From Chromera velia (Eukaryota > Sar > Chromeraceae): DNA of 64,000 nucleotides. Positions 35,662 to 47,255 of the stretch are shown here, one piece after another. Numbering within the stretch: the first letter of the stretch is position 1; each line of letters opens with the position of its first letter. Under the pieces are notes generated by a model. It saw only the letters and a list, made by a program, of their open reading frames with translations. It made no database searches and had not been told where the DNA came from. The translations under genes and the position numbers were made by a program. The stretch spans positions 1 through 64,000 of the forward strand of contig JAHBMJ010000609.1 of NCBI GenBank assembly GCA_018398765.1, in the 5' to 3' direction.

Positions 35662-38136
35662 CGTTCAAAATGATCCTTTTGAGCGCTGCCGGCAGGACTG
35701 GGAAGTACTGCTTGACCTTCATGTGATCGAAGAAGCAACCTGCAAACACAGAGTCCAAAAAGGCATGTAGTGGAAACTTAAGCGAATCAATCCTTCTTCC
35801 TGTCAACCGCCCCCCGATTCAGATAGGCAGGTGCCCTCTCCATGAAGGAAATGGGAAGCCAATTCATGGTTCTTAGCCCCCACCCGAACCGAGCACTGCT
35901 TTGCCCTTCACACCTGCCCACTCTAAATGCTTCTACACACTAGCCCTCTGCAAACGCGAATGCAGAATTGAAGGCTTGACTGACAGGATAGGTCCAGCCT
36001 CTTCAGCCGTGTAAGGTCCCACTGCCCTGCAATCCTATGTTCCAAGCCGAATATTTTTGCAGTCTGTCCTTCTGAACCCCCTTTCCTCCCCCCAAAAGTA
36101 GCCACGCAACTGACGTTGAAACCAGAGACTCCTCAAGCAGAAACCGTCTGCACCCTTTCCCCCCGAGTCAGCCAAACGCTTCAAAAACCGGCAGAGGAGA
36201 TGGGAACCCCCTCTGTTGAAGAATTAACGACCTGCAACAAGCAAAATGCAACAACGCAAAGAAGTCCAGTCAGAGCAGAAGTCCAGCGGGACTTTAAAAA
36301 AACAGAAAACAGCAAAACAAGAGGGCACACTGTGAGGGAGTTCCAAAGAAAGGAAAATAGGAAAAGGTCGAAAAATCTGGTGAATGGGGCAGTCTGAGAC
36401 GAGTGAGGACTTAGGGGAGAGAGCGGCTCCTCGAAAGACTTTGTGGAGAGACACCAACGGAGGGGGTCTTCAAAAACGATTTCAGAAGACCGCACAAAGA
36501 AAGCGAGACAGATGGATATGCGAAGGAAAACGAAAGGCCTCCGAATTCAGATGTCTGTCTGTACATCGATCGAAGGCCGAACAAAAGAATTGAAAAACCT
36601 GTTGAATCAGACAAGAAAGCGAAGCAGCTGTCGGGCGCTGACCAAATTTCAGTTCCTCCACAGACTTTGGCAGAGATGCCAGGAGAAGGAAAATCTTCCC
36701 CGGGGAGAGTTTGCAGTCTGAAGAGGGTGGGTTCAATTGGAGGACAAGCGACGGACAAGCATATTCAATCCACGCATACAAAAAGGTACTTTTTGTTTTC
36801 TCTCTATTTTTCAATTGGATTTTTTTCCCCCTTGCCCGCCGTAAGATTGCCTTTTCCTTCTCATGTCGGTTGCCAAAAGTGTGCGATTTGAGGAATTTGA
36901 ATGACCTTTGCATCCGCAAGAAAAGGGGGCGGATGCCGCTACTCAGCCCCTTGTGGCGCAATCACTATCCTGGAAGATGAAAAGTCCAGCGAAGTGTCCC
37001 ATCAAATCTCAGTAAGAGCGACCATGAAAAGCACGCAATTCAACATTTGGCGCAAAAAAGCTTGCTCCGGAAAAACTGCGGGAATAGTTGAGCCGTGTAT
37101 CACAGATGCATGCATTCAGCCGTGAGCTTTCTCCATCCTTTTCTCCCTCTCTCGTCGATGATTCGAGGATTATTGGTATGCATTGGAAGGCTGGTTCAAC
37201 CGCAAGATTGTTTCTCCTTCCTTCCTCTTCTTGTTCAACAAATGAAGTGTCCCGTCTTTCTTTGCCCACCTCCTCTTCTCTCCGTCAACAAAAGAAAGCC
37301 TCCCTTTTGCGCATGCATAAAATGACTCACCTGAGAGCTCCAGGATCTCCAGCTTCTCTTGGGAGGTGGCCTTTTCCTGAGACAAAGGCATAGAGACAGG
37401 GAGGGCGGAATACGGGTTGAAGATTGAAAAGCCACCCAGGCAGGCAGGCACTCACTTGATTCGACCGTCACGCTCAGTTGATGCGTGCAGAGCAGAAGAG
37501 AGTCTTCGAGAAGGGTGAGAACAAATGGAATTCATCTCACACGGCTCCATGCACCCGCCCGTCTTTAGCGGCCGGGAGAGGAGAGGAACGAAAGAGAAAG
37601 AGAAGAAAGGAGGCGCAGGCAGTGACGCGATGGGCTGCTTCTAGCCCTACCTTCCGACTTGATTCTTTCAAAGCGATCATGCAATCAAGAGGGGCCAATC
37701 AGAGAGCGTACCTTCTTCATAGAGCGAATGACCAACCACGCCATGCCGTACGATGCCCTGCTTTGCACGCGCTCAGAGACGTCCTGCGAGAAGGAGAGTG
37801 GGGACAAAGGGACGAGGACGTTGACGAAGGGACAGAGGAGGTTGACAAGCACGAGCCACAACAGAGGTGAAGAGCTGGAGAGAAGGGAGCTGCACACCAA
37901 CTAGGAAACAACTGGAGGGACCAAAATCAAGGCGAACGAGTGTCGTCACAATGGCAAAGCAATCAGCGGTTGAAGGAGGGAGACTGCGTGCAGATAGATG
38001 GTGCAGATAAAAAAATGTATTTATACATCCACTGTCTGTCTCATGAATGCACTGCACTCACCAGAGGGGATAGACCTGCATGATTAAACACGACTGAGAG
38101 TGCGTCTTCCGCCCCGATCGCCTCTTCCTGCGTCAT
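35662..38136 (-). pseudogene. decayed LRR gene, inverted paralogue of the 47256-53601 gene
   Basis: Seven exon copies align one to one with the intact LRR gene on the other strand: 38062-38136 (75), 37712-37783 (72), 37331-37376 (46), 36643-36717 (75), 36115-36231 (117), 35985-36026 (42, a shortened repeat) and 35662-35739 (78). The first five have exactly the same lengths, phases and splice-site types as their partners. Shared protein segments include [53 protein letters not shown], and [32 protein letters not shown]. In the 117-base exon the third codon is TAA where the partner has TCC, so the frame is broken there. Later repeat exons are missing. It is probably a pseudogene, although a regulated short product cannot be excluded. 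It is divergent from the Patched-like gene. Confidence 0.75.
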
Positions 38137-38912
38137 CTCTCCCTCTTTGTGCGTCTTATATACTAGATACTAGATGCACCAACGCTTCCGCTTCAATATA
38201 TATACGATCAGCTCCCACAAAAGTATGTTTCTTGTGTGACAGCCTACGTATGGATCGAGAGCCCGGTTTCTTTGCATGCCCTCGTCTTTGCAGTGAAAGA
38301 TTCCTCGCCTCGTGCATGTCAATGATGTGACATGGACTGTCAGTTTGCCCCCTCCATATGGGAACGCGGCATGCATACCGAACCCTCAATTATTCTCACT
38401 GACGTCTGCATGACAAAAACTTGAGGCAATTTTTGTCTGTAACAATAACACAGAGGTAGGATGCATACCGGCCAGGTGCAGGACCGGAGAGACACTATTA
38501 AAAGACTCGTAAAGAGTTTGTCTGACCTATGTCTGATCTACAAATTGAAAACGCATGCATGCATGCGATTGACGCACGCGCACAATTCAAGCCACCTTTA
38601 TCTGACGCACGCATTCATTGACGCACGCGCAATGCACGCGCAAGTTAATCGGCTCTTATCCGAAAAATCGGATCTGCTTCCAGAAGTTCGAATACAGTGT
38701 GATTACTGATGAGAAAAGCTCGTACAGAGCCTCTGCAACTTCATGCAAACCCTGCGCTGCTCCGTAACATTTTCGAGAGAGACTCTTGACACACTTGGCC
38801 ACCAAGCCACCAAATTCGCCGAATCCTTACGGCACAATTTACTTGCCCGCGAGACGGATCTTCTTGTTCTTTCAATCGTTCGAGATCCTCGTAAGTTTTA
38901 GAGCCAGATGCA

Positions 38913-41900
38913 ATGGGCACCACTCCTGCAGAGCCCAGCAAGTGTGGTGCCTTTCGCATCCGCGAGAAGACATCGCAATGTTTGACAAGGTTTTTTGAGT
39001 GGTTGGGGGCCCTGGCTTACGACTTTCCTCTCCCTGTAAGTTGCGTGTTGTTCTCGTCTGCTTGATCACCCGAAGACGCTGACGTGAAGACGCTAACGTT
39101 CACTTTGAATGCGACTGTGTGCAGATGATTTCGGTTTCATTCACTCTGTGTGTGGTCCTTGGGTGTGGTCTTCTCTATGCGGAGTCCCTTTTCAACTGGG
39201 AGGATGCATATGGCGCCATGAGTGGAAGGGCTCGACAGGTCCGTCCACCGTCTGACTGGATATGGCAGGTGTCCATCGGCATCTTTCGGTTGATGTCTTT
39301 CTGTATCTGCTTTGTTTCTGCGTCTGCAGGACTTGTCAGCCTACAGGGATCTTTATGGAGAGCCACACGACGTTGTGTGGGTCCAGGTGAAGGCACGGGA
39401 CGGGGTGAACCTGATGGATACGTCAGTGATAGAGGAGCTGTATGAAATGGATGCAACCATCAGAAGCCTCCATGTGCGCTTACACGAACACTCAGAGAAG
39501 AAGTTTCGGTACAGCGACGTGTGCCTGCTTCGAGGAGACGGAATCTGTGACTACATCTCCTTTCCCCGTCTCTTCGCCAGCCCGAACAGATTTGGTCCGG
39601 GGAAACTCTCTTACCCATTCGTGACGTTTGACTCCCATGGTGCGCGTCGCGCGCTTCCCGACCTTGGTATCTTCTTGGCTGGTCAGGAGGTGCGTGACGG
39701 GAAGTTGTGGGGCGCTTCTTCAATGATGTTCGGGTACCGTCTGCAGGGGGGGGAGGGATTGGAGGAGACGGGGGAGTGGGAAGCGGCAGAGATGGACGAG
39801 AGAAACAAAATGTACAGAATACCCACAGGACCCACGGAACCCCGCAATGCGACGAAGGAGGAGGTGTGGGCATGGATGCAGACAATTGAGAGGGAAATGA
39901 GGCTCCCAGAGTTCTCAGAGAGTCCCTCCTTCACTGTCACGGTCTTCACTTCCAGAAGCATTGGTCGGTCGGCCTTCTATCTGATTTTCTGAATAGGGAC
40001 AGACTTGACACAATCAGAAAATAAAGACCACAATCTCATCTTTGGTTGCCTACTTGCTCTTCTTCTTGCGTTCCCTCTCCTCGCTCTGGCGCCTCTTTTT
40101 GTAGGCTACGCAATGACCCTTTTCATTATCTCTCTCCATGCCCTCACGCGCGCCTTTTCCATTCCTCTCTCCTCGCAGATGACGCCATGAGAGCAGCTCA
40201 GGACTCGATCTTCGACCTTCGGGATCTTCTCTTGTACGCTGGCGTCGTTTTTCTGGTCTCTCTTTACGCATCTGTGATGACGTACACAAAGAGAACAGAA
40301 GAGTGGAAGATCGCGTCCGCTCTTGCTGGGTGTACTGCCCCAGTGTTGGCGTATCTGGGTTCCTCTGGGTTCCTGTATTTCTGTGGTCTTCCCCACACAC
40401 CCACAAACCTCGCCGTGCCATTCTTGATTCTTGGAATTGGTGTGGATGACTTCTTCGTGATCCTGTCGGCGTATGCACTCATGTGGGGGGACGCGCGGAG
40501 TTTGAGGAGGCAGAGAGAAGGGAGAGAGAAAGCGAGGCCGAAAGAGCGTTTGTCAAAGGCACTCGGGGAGGCAGGTATCTCAATTACGTTGACTACTGCC
40601 ACAGACGTGACAGGCCTTCTCTTCGGTTTGATTTCCGATTGTTTTGCGATTCGTAATTTCTGTGCATTCACGATCATGGGCCTTCTCTTCGGTTACGCCG
40701 TCTGTTTGACGTTCTTCCTTGGTTACCTCGGACTGGACGCCAAGAGAGAGGCTGCCGGAGAGAAGGGCTACATGGGTGTGATGAAGAGAGCATGGGTGAT
40801 GATGAGGAAACCATTCGAGTCTCAGAGCACGAGAGATGCGAGGGAAGAAATCGCAGAGGAGAAGTCACACAGACGTTTGAGAGTCCGCGCCTCCACCACA
40901 TCTCTAGAGGACGGAACATCAGATCCCTCAGTGTTCCATGAGAACGAAGAGGAAAGTGAAGACCCCGAAGAACCCTCTGCTTTTCATTTCCACACCCAGC
41001 GTAGAGATTCCCTTTCGTCGTCTGACGAGGATGAGGTAAGGAGGGAGGTGGAAAGTGTGGATGGGCAGATGGACACACATCAATTGTTGTACATGCACCT
41101 TGCAACATCACAAGCAGCAGCTCCAGGAGACTGGCCGTGGATCGTGCCTGTGTCTGACTCTGCTCTCGCGTCCTGGCATGAGAAGAAGCAGAGAGTGAGA
41201 GCAAGAAGGAGGGAAGACGGGAGAAGAGCAGACTTTTCAGGCGAAGATGACATCGCGATTTTGAACGTCACGGGTGCCTCCGCATACCCGGGGGGGGCGC
41301 TTGTTCGAGCAGTAGATGCGAAGGCGGCCGTCTCTCTTGGAGAGGGGCGAGTGCAGGCGTCCGTGCTCCGATTTGTTCAAAATTCTTGGGCCCGAATCCT
41401 CCTGCATCCTTTCGTGGCAGGCACAGTGCTCCTCGCATGGCTTGCTCTTCTGGCAACCTCTGTGTGGGCGGTTGCGGGAGGAATGGGGGGACTTCAGTAT
41501 GGTATGCAGGTGGTTGAGTTGACAAATTGGGACAGCCCTCTCCGGGATTTTTTCCGGGACTACCGTGAGATGACCGGAGGGGGGTATGTTGGTGAGGTCT
41601 TTTTTGATGAAAATGTGGAGGGCAGAAGGACTGAGTGGTGGAGAAGGGAGATTCAAGAGAAGTTGGTGGAATGCGTGGAGGGGCTAGAGGACGAGGAATT
41701 CTTTCGCCTCGCCAGCCCCCCCCTTTATCTTTTCTTGAAGGACAAGGGTGAGGAGCTGAGAGAAAAGGGGGAAGACGACAGAGAGACGTTTGAGGCCTCT
41801 CTGCGTGAGTGGCTGGACAACAGGAGGTTCTTCAAGTGGGACTTTGTGTGGGAAGATCCTCTCAAGCGTCAGTCAGTGCGTGAGAAAAGGGGAATCTACT

Positions 41901-43596
41901 TCAAATTGCTTCGGGAACGTTGTTTTTGGGTTTTTTGTGGGGGGTTTGTAGATTCGTTCGTTGACTGTTTTGTAGGTCCGGTAGAAGAGACAAGAAAGAC
42001 AGATATCCAGACCAACAACCCGTTAGACTTCCTTTTGTACTCTTTTTCTGTTGTGCATTCATTGGGCTGTGGGCCCGTCTCTCTGTTTTTGTCGTCTCCC
42101 CCGACGAATATAAATGCAGTTTTCTTCACGGCTCTTCCTACGGATGCTTGCAGGAACCGGACTGAGGTCATGGAGGTTCCAGTTGGTGGAGCGTTACTGT
42201 ACAGATTCGGCCTGTGTGAGGGGGGTGATGGAGAAGTCCAGAGAGTACTTCGGAAGCTTCAAGGAGTCCTTCTCAGCAAGGTCAGGGAGGCAGGGAAATT
42301 GTTGAGAGGAAACAAAAAGTGAGGTGGGGGGAGAGTAGAGAGTATGCTGTGGAAGAGTCAGAGAAATCCGCTTCGAGAGTCTGGGGGAGAGAGACTGGAA
42401 AGGGGTGTGACAGAAACAGGAAAAACGCCAAGCACAAGACAGGAAAATGGACGAAACAAAAGAGGAAGCTCAGAAGACTCCTCCTTTATCCTTCTTGTTC
42501 TCTCTGTCATGTGCAGAGATTACCACCTGATGTTTGGATACGTGTATACATATACACATACATCATACACATACATACATTCATACATACATACATACAT
42601 ACACACATACGCCTTCTGTTCTGACGTACAGGTACTACCACGAGATGTTTCTTCTTGCCGAACTTGACCTGACGATTCTGAATTCAACCTTGATTGCGAT
42701 GGGGGGAGTGCTCCTTGCTGCCACCCTCGTTTCGTCTCTCCTGCTGAAGGAGGGGGGGGCGTGGGCTGTCGGGTTCATTCTTGTATGCGTGGCGGCGATT
42801 GACTTGAGCCTGTTTGGCGTGATGGTCTGGTGGGGTATCTCACTCAACCTCATGTCTGCAACCATACTCGTGCTTGCTGCTGGTCAGTCTAAATGGACGC
42901 TTTTCTTTTCATTTTGTGGGCAGAGACCCCAGGACTTCTGGTCCTTCCACTTCTTCCTCTTCCCCTCTGCCCGTGCTTGCATTCGCTTTCCTCTTCCTCT
43001 TCGCATTTCTTCCTCTTCCTGAAGTCATCAATCCATTCTTGTTCTCTAGCTGTGAGTGTGCTACGCAAGTCCATCATCTCACCTGCATGTCTCCCTCGGC
43101 CTACTGCATGAGATGAAGAGGAAGGTGATTCTTTTCATTTCTATTACGCTGTCTATTTCTTTCTGCTGCAGGCTTTGCTGTTGACTACATCGCCCACGTC
43201 TGTCACGGCTTCACCGTCTCCTGCAGTCGTGAGCGAGGCAGCAGGGTGGCAGAGGCGCTTTGTGGGATCGGGCCTGCAGTCTTCCATGGTGCAGTGACTG
43301 TGTTCTTGTGTGGTTTGCCTGCGATGTTTTCGAGAAGTGCCATCGTGTTTTTGTTCTTTCAACTGATTTCCGTGGCCATTGCCCTCGCCCTTGCTCATGG
43401 GATCGTGGTCCTGCCGGTGCTGCTGCTCTTTTTTGGCCCGAAAGACACAACTGGGGAGGTAGAGAGGAGACGGGAGGAGGCCGTGGGGAAGCTGATTGAG
43501 CGACTGAAGACAGACAGGAAACAAGTGGTGCCACTGGAAGTGGATGAACTTCATGCGAAGAGAGGCCTGGCGGGATTGGCTCCATTCAATGAGTGA
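38913..43596 (+). CDS. Patched/NPC1-like RND-family membrane protein
   Basis: Large membrane protein of the RND superfamily, members of which move sterols, lipids or lipidated ligands using an ion gradient. Seven exons total 1,137 residues: 38913-39035, 39125-39238, 39330-39963, 40179-41918, 42154-42280, 42632-42882, 43172-43596. The N-terminus has FFEWLGALAYDFPLP and then a hydrophobic first segment (residues 42-61). A large lumenal loop follows, then a sterol-sensing-like block starting about residue 305, with GIGVDDFFVILSAYA (TM4 acidic pair). A long acidic/Ser-rich cytoplasmic loop (about 450-690) comes next, then the second hydrophobic half ending with GFAVDYIAHVCHGF, the mirror-image motif. 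Internal symmetry and both Asp motifs support RND function. I cannot tell Patched, Dispatched or NPC1 type apart. The last exon ends in a Lys/Arg-rich tail. Confidence 0.88.
42541..42612 (+). repeat. (CATA)n microsatellite in Patched-like gene intron
   Basis: ACATACATACAT-type repeat in the intron 42281-42631. Just before it, 42517-42537 resembles the start of the next exon (see findings). Confidence 0.85.
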
Positions 43597-45252
43597 AGAG
43601 TGTTGATTGGGTTGGGATTCGTTGCTTTTATGGGCCATTCACATAAAGCTTTCCGGGATGAAATCTGAGCACATCTCTGACTGCTCTCGACGAACAGCTG
43701 ATGAGAAAGAGACGGAAAATCCCTTGTTTGATGACTTAGAGGGAAAAAAAGATTTCAAGCTGCTTGTGGCCACGATCCTCATGCTCTGCTCTGTTTGGTA
43801 ATGCATCTACCAAAGTCCCTCATTTCTCACGCTAACTCATGAGCAAGTCCCTGCGCGCTGCTTTTCAACTCTATGCATGCATGTCTGCGGAGATTGGTGA
43901 GCATTCCTTCCTGTGCGTTTGCGTGTCGATTGTCCTGCTGCCAGTGCTCCCATGTCACGCTGATGTCAAAAAAATGAGTGAGTGAATACACGGTGGGTGG
44001 ATGGATTGGTCAGGAATGAATCGTTTCAATTGTCAGTGAGTCGACTGTGAAAACAGCCTTGATATGCAAATTCTTTGACTGCATGTGAACATGTTGATGT
44101 TGAATGATTTCGACTCTCGTTGAAAGCTTTGGAATGCCGTTGAAAGCCCGTAACGCACGTCGTCTAATCTGGTTAAGTTTTGTCTGATGCCTAGTCTGAT
44201 GCGCGTTTCATGCTAACAGAACGTACAATATGGTGTAATATAGTACAACAACAGTGTTTGGAATGATATTCATTGAATAATTCGGGCACAATACCAGGAA
44301 CTAGGCCAAGACTTTATATTAAATACATACTTTAACTTGAATGTTTTACAATCTAGTTTATAACACAATACTGTTAATTATTAAAATAAAAAAAAAATTA
44401 AAATAAGACTCAATCTCAGAGTAGAAGTAAAATTAAAAGCAAGATGAAAAGTTATAGATACTTGTTTAAGAAACAAAGATAGAAACAAACTAAAACAAAG
44501 TAAGTTAAGACAGTACATCACTCTTAATTGATGCTCAAAATCCAAGATCATACCAAATTAGTAAAAAAAATAAGGAACCAGTTCGTTTTGCTTTTAAAAA
44601 CACGATTCTTAAACCAGATAATGGTCCAAGTTTCAAAACACCTAAGTTACACCTTGAAATTTATACTAAAAAACAGATAACTTTGAACAGTCAAATTCAA
44701 ATAAAAGTTACTGACAGTAAACAATCTGAATAACTTGAAACATTTATTCCCAGATGTGTTTCAAGTCTAGTTTCAAGTTCAAAACTTTTCATAGAGGCAT
44801 GCATGTGCACTTTCATAGAATTCAGTGTATGTTTCAATTAACACACGCTCGCGCACAAACACACGTACGTTGGTTGAGAACTTATGTTTTTTCTTGTAGG
44901 TTTGGGGAATTATGCACTGCGGCCACTGCCAGGGAAGTCGCTCTGTTTTGGTGCTTCCCCCCAGGCTGTTTCCGACAGCAGCACCCTGAACAGATGCCCT
45001 CCATCCCCCCGCCCTTCTTCTTCCTTCTTGGCTCGGAGGCTGCCGCGTGCGCGTCCGGTCGACTCAACGAATGATCAGCCTTGCTCCATCTGTTGACGAA
45101 GAAGAGACTCGCACGCACACACAGTGAGAAAGGCGTACCCAGGCACGCACATCCACATGAAACTGCTTTGAATCATTCGCCCAGATTTTTGCTGAACGTT
45201 GAAACCTCAGTCCTCCCTGCCCTGACCGCAGCCAACCCGTCGTGCCTAAAGA
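43597..45252. other. intergenic region between Patched-like and histone-doublet genes
   Basis: The two genes converge here, so both 3' ends lie in this stretch. 43597-44200 is of mixed composition. 44220-44760 is AT-rich with no coding signal. 44880-45250 has open frames of Pro/Arg-rich character but no domain. Confidence 0.5.
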
Positions 45253-46500
45253 TCAGGTGTCGGTGCGGATTGCAAAAACGCCTGCAATATCTCCATGAGG
45301 CGTGAAGCCTGCAAACACTACGGGGTAGGTGTTGATCAACTCAGTCCCCGAATCTGCCGCTCCCCGAAAATGAAACCAGTCGGTCAACTCTGCGCGCATG
45401 GTGTCAGAAAATCTCTTCTCGAATGGGTGGGGGTCCCCGCCACCATCTGGGAAAGGAGTCAGCATGTGGTCGGCATATTCTGGTCCGATAGGCAGCGCAA
45501 ATGCGCTTGCGTACTGCTCGTTGAGACGCAACCTGCGTGCAAGCCAGACAGCCACATCAGCCGGGTTTCGGCTCGGCAGCTCATCCGGGGGCACGTACGC
45601 GGAAATTGCCGTGTACTCCGCGTCCACGTCCGAGCATTCGTACCGTCCCCAACAATTGACGTGGGTGGTTAGAGCGATGGCGATGCGCTCCATGGTACGC
45701 ACTCGCTCTGGGTCGTGATTGGAGTGGTCGACGCTGCCATCCTCCGCCGGCATCCAGTGACCGCAGTTCCAGCGCTGCAGGGGAAACGCGTCAGTGCCGT
45801 CACACTCACGACCCACCGTCTGCCAGTACAGCAAACAAGGGATCCCCACTTGATCTTCGAGATCCTCTGTGTTACACCACTGCCGACAGGCAGACCCCGC
45901 CTCAGTAGATGCCTGCTGCTCCTGCTGGGCGCCTGTCTCAGGCTGGGCTGCAGCCCCGCCAGTGCCCTGTGCAGGTGCCCCGATGCCCTCGAGTTTGGAA
46001 TCGAAAAAGCGACAGAGCTCCTCGTCATTCTTGAGGGCGGTTCGAATATCAGCAGCACGAATTCCGTCGACACGCGCTGATTTCGCCGCCTCGTGTCCGA
46101 GTTCGATGCACTCCGCAAGCATGTACTCCACAATTGCTACGACCGCAACGGCCTGCTCCACGGTCGCCTCGGGGTAAAACTTCAAAACCTCTGCAGGGTT
46201 CAGCTCAAGACCGGCAGCTTTCGCAGCTTCTTCGTGCACAACACCAGACGATGCCTTGCCGAACTTAAGACGCGCTTTCACCATCTCACTGTGTGCGTGC
46301 TTTCCGAGCTCCTCACCGAATTCGGCTGCAGATCGTGTGCCAGTCTCTCCTTCTTCCCCGACCAGAACCACTCTGGCGGCCGCATGCGTAAGGATTTCCG
46401 CAATTTCAGAAAGGAGGCTCGCAGCAGACGAAGAGACCTCCACATCTCGGCCTGCAATCTGGCCGCAGACAGCCGCGATGCCAGCTTCAAAGAGTGACAT
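45253..46500 (-). CDS. H2B-H2A histone-fold doublet with extra C-terminal domain
   Basis: Intronless frame of 415 residues, starting at ATG 46498-46500. Residues about 1-86 resemble H2B: VSSSAASLLSEIAEIL aligns with ISSKAM.IMNSFVNDIF, and FGEELGKHAHSE aligns with the H2B C-terminal helix start LPGELAKHAVSE. Residues about 91-170 resemble H2A: VAIVEYMLAECIELGHEAA aligns with [20 protein letters not shown], and IRTALKNDEEL aligns with LQLAIRNDEEL. The H2A acidic-patch positions (E and E of AECIEL; D, E, E of NDEEL) are kept. Basic N- and C-terminal tails are missing and the protein is acidic. An Ala/Gln-rich linker (171-205) leads to about 210 residues with several Cys (CRQWC, NCGHW, NCWGRYEC) that I do not recognise. 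H2B-H2A doublets are known from some giant viruses. Here the gene lies among intron-rich genes, suggesting recent capture or retroposition. Confidence 0.72.
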   Translation of the reverse strand: MSLFEAGIAAVCGQIAGRDVEVSSSAASLLSEIAEILTHAAARVVLVGEEGETGTRSAAEFGEELGKHAHSEMVKARLKFGKASSGVVHEEAAKAAGLELNPAEVLKFYPEATVEQAVAVVAIVEYMLAECIELGHEAAKSARVDGIRAADIRTALKNDEELCRFFDSKLEGIGAPAQGTGGAAAQPETGAQQEQQASTEAGSACRQWCNTEDLEDQVGIPCLLYWQTVGRECDGTDAFPLQRWNCGHWMPAEDGSVDHSNHDPERVRTMERIAIALTTHVNCWGRYECSDVDAEYTAISAYVPPDELPSRNPADVAVWLARRLRLNEQYASAFALPIGPEYADHMLTPFPDGGGDPHPFEKRFSDTMRAELTDWFHFRGAADSGTELINTYPVVFAGFTPHGDIAGVFAIRTDT

Positions 46501-47255
46501 GCCTGACCTTCGCACCAAGAAGAAAAGTTTTGCCTTTCACGTGAAGTGTGCAATAAAGATATATAAAGGAAGTGAATCCTGAGGCAGAACGCCACACGAT
46601 GGAATGCGTATTTCTGCAGAGGCAACACAGCTAGTGTGGGTGTGGCGCAGAGGACACTCGATCGCTACGTTGGCCGATCGACAGCTAGAGCACAACCGTT
46701 TGCCAGACTTTTGCTCGCAATTCATGCTGAATCATGCAACGATTCAACCGATTAATCGACTGGATCGAGTGCATGCCCGGGCCATCCACCTCGCCCCTGC
46801 ATGATCGGCACGCGGCAGACCGGACAATTTAAGTTCCGTCCCCGACTATAATTAAGGTCAGACAATTGAAAACTGGCATGCATTGTAACAACAGCTGTGA
46901 AGTGCACGAGCCAATCTGTTCAAGATTCTGTTGCAGAACGAGATTTCAGATGCCAGACAGATATACCACGCCTCTATCGTCGAGATTGCATCGGAGTGCG
47001 TGGTTGGCGTACCAGGGAGTCGGCTCATATACAGTTTCATAGTCTCTTGTCACATGTGACGTTCTCAAAGCGCGGGGATGGTTCCAACCATTTTTCAGAG
47101 AAGCCGTGTTTTCAGATGCACGTGAAAGACGCAGTTCTCCCAGTATACAGATCTTTGCAAAGGAAACAGCTTCATTTGAGAGCCACCGGGCACAAGGAAC
47201 AAGGCTTTAGCACTGGAGTCGCAGTCAGAAGTTGGGCAAAGAGAGACAGAGAGAG
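46501..47255. other. divergent intergenic region, histone doublet / LRR gene
   Basis: About 750 bases between two divergent genes. It contains a TATA-like box for the minus-strand gene (separate entry). No gene was recognised in the remainder. Confidence 0.5.
46556..46567 (-). promoter_or_regulatory. TATA-like box upstream of histone doublet
   Basis: On the minus strand the sequence CTTTATATATC lies about 56-66 bases before the ATG, a plausible distance for a TATA box with a short leader. Such boxes were not obvious at the other genes here. Confidence 0.4.
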
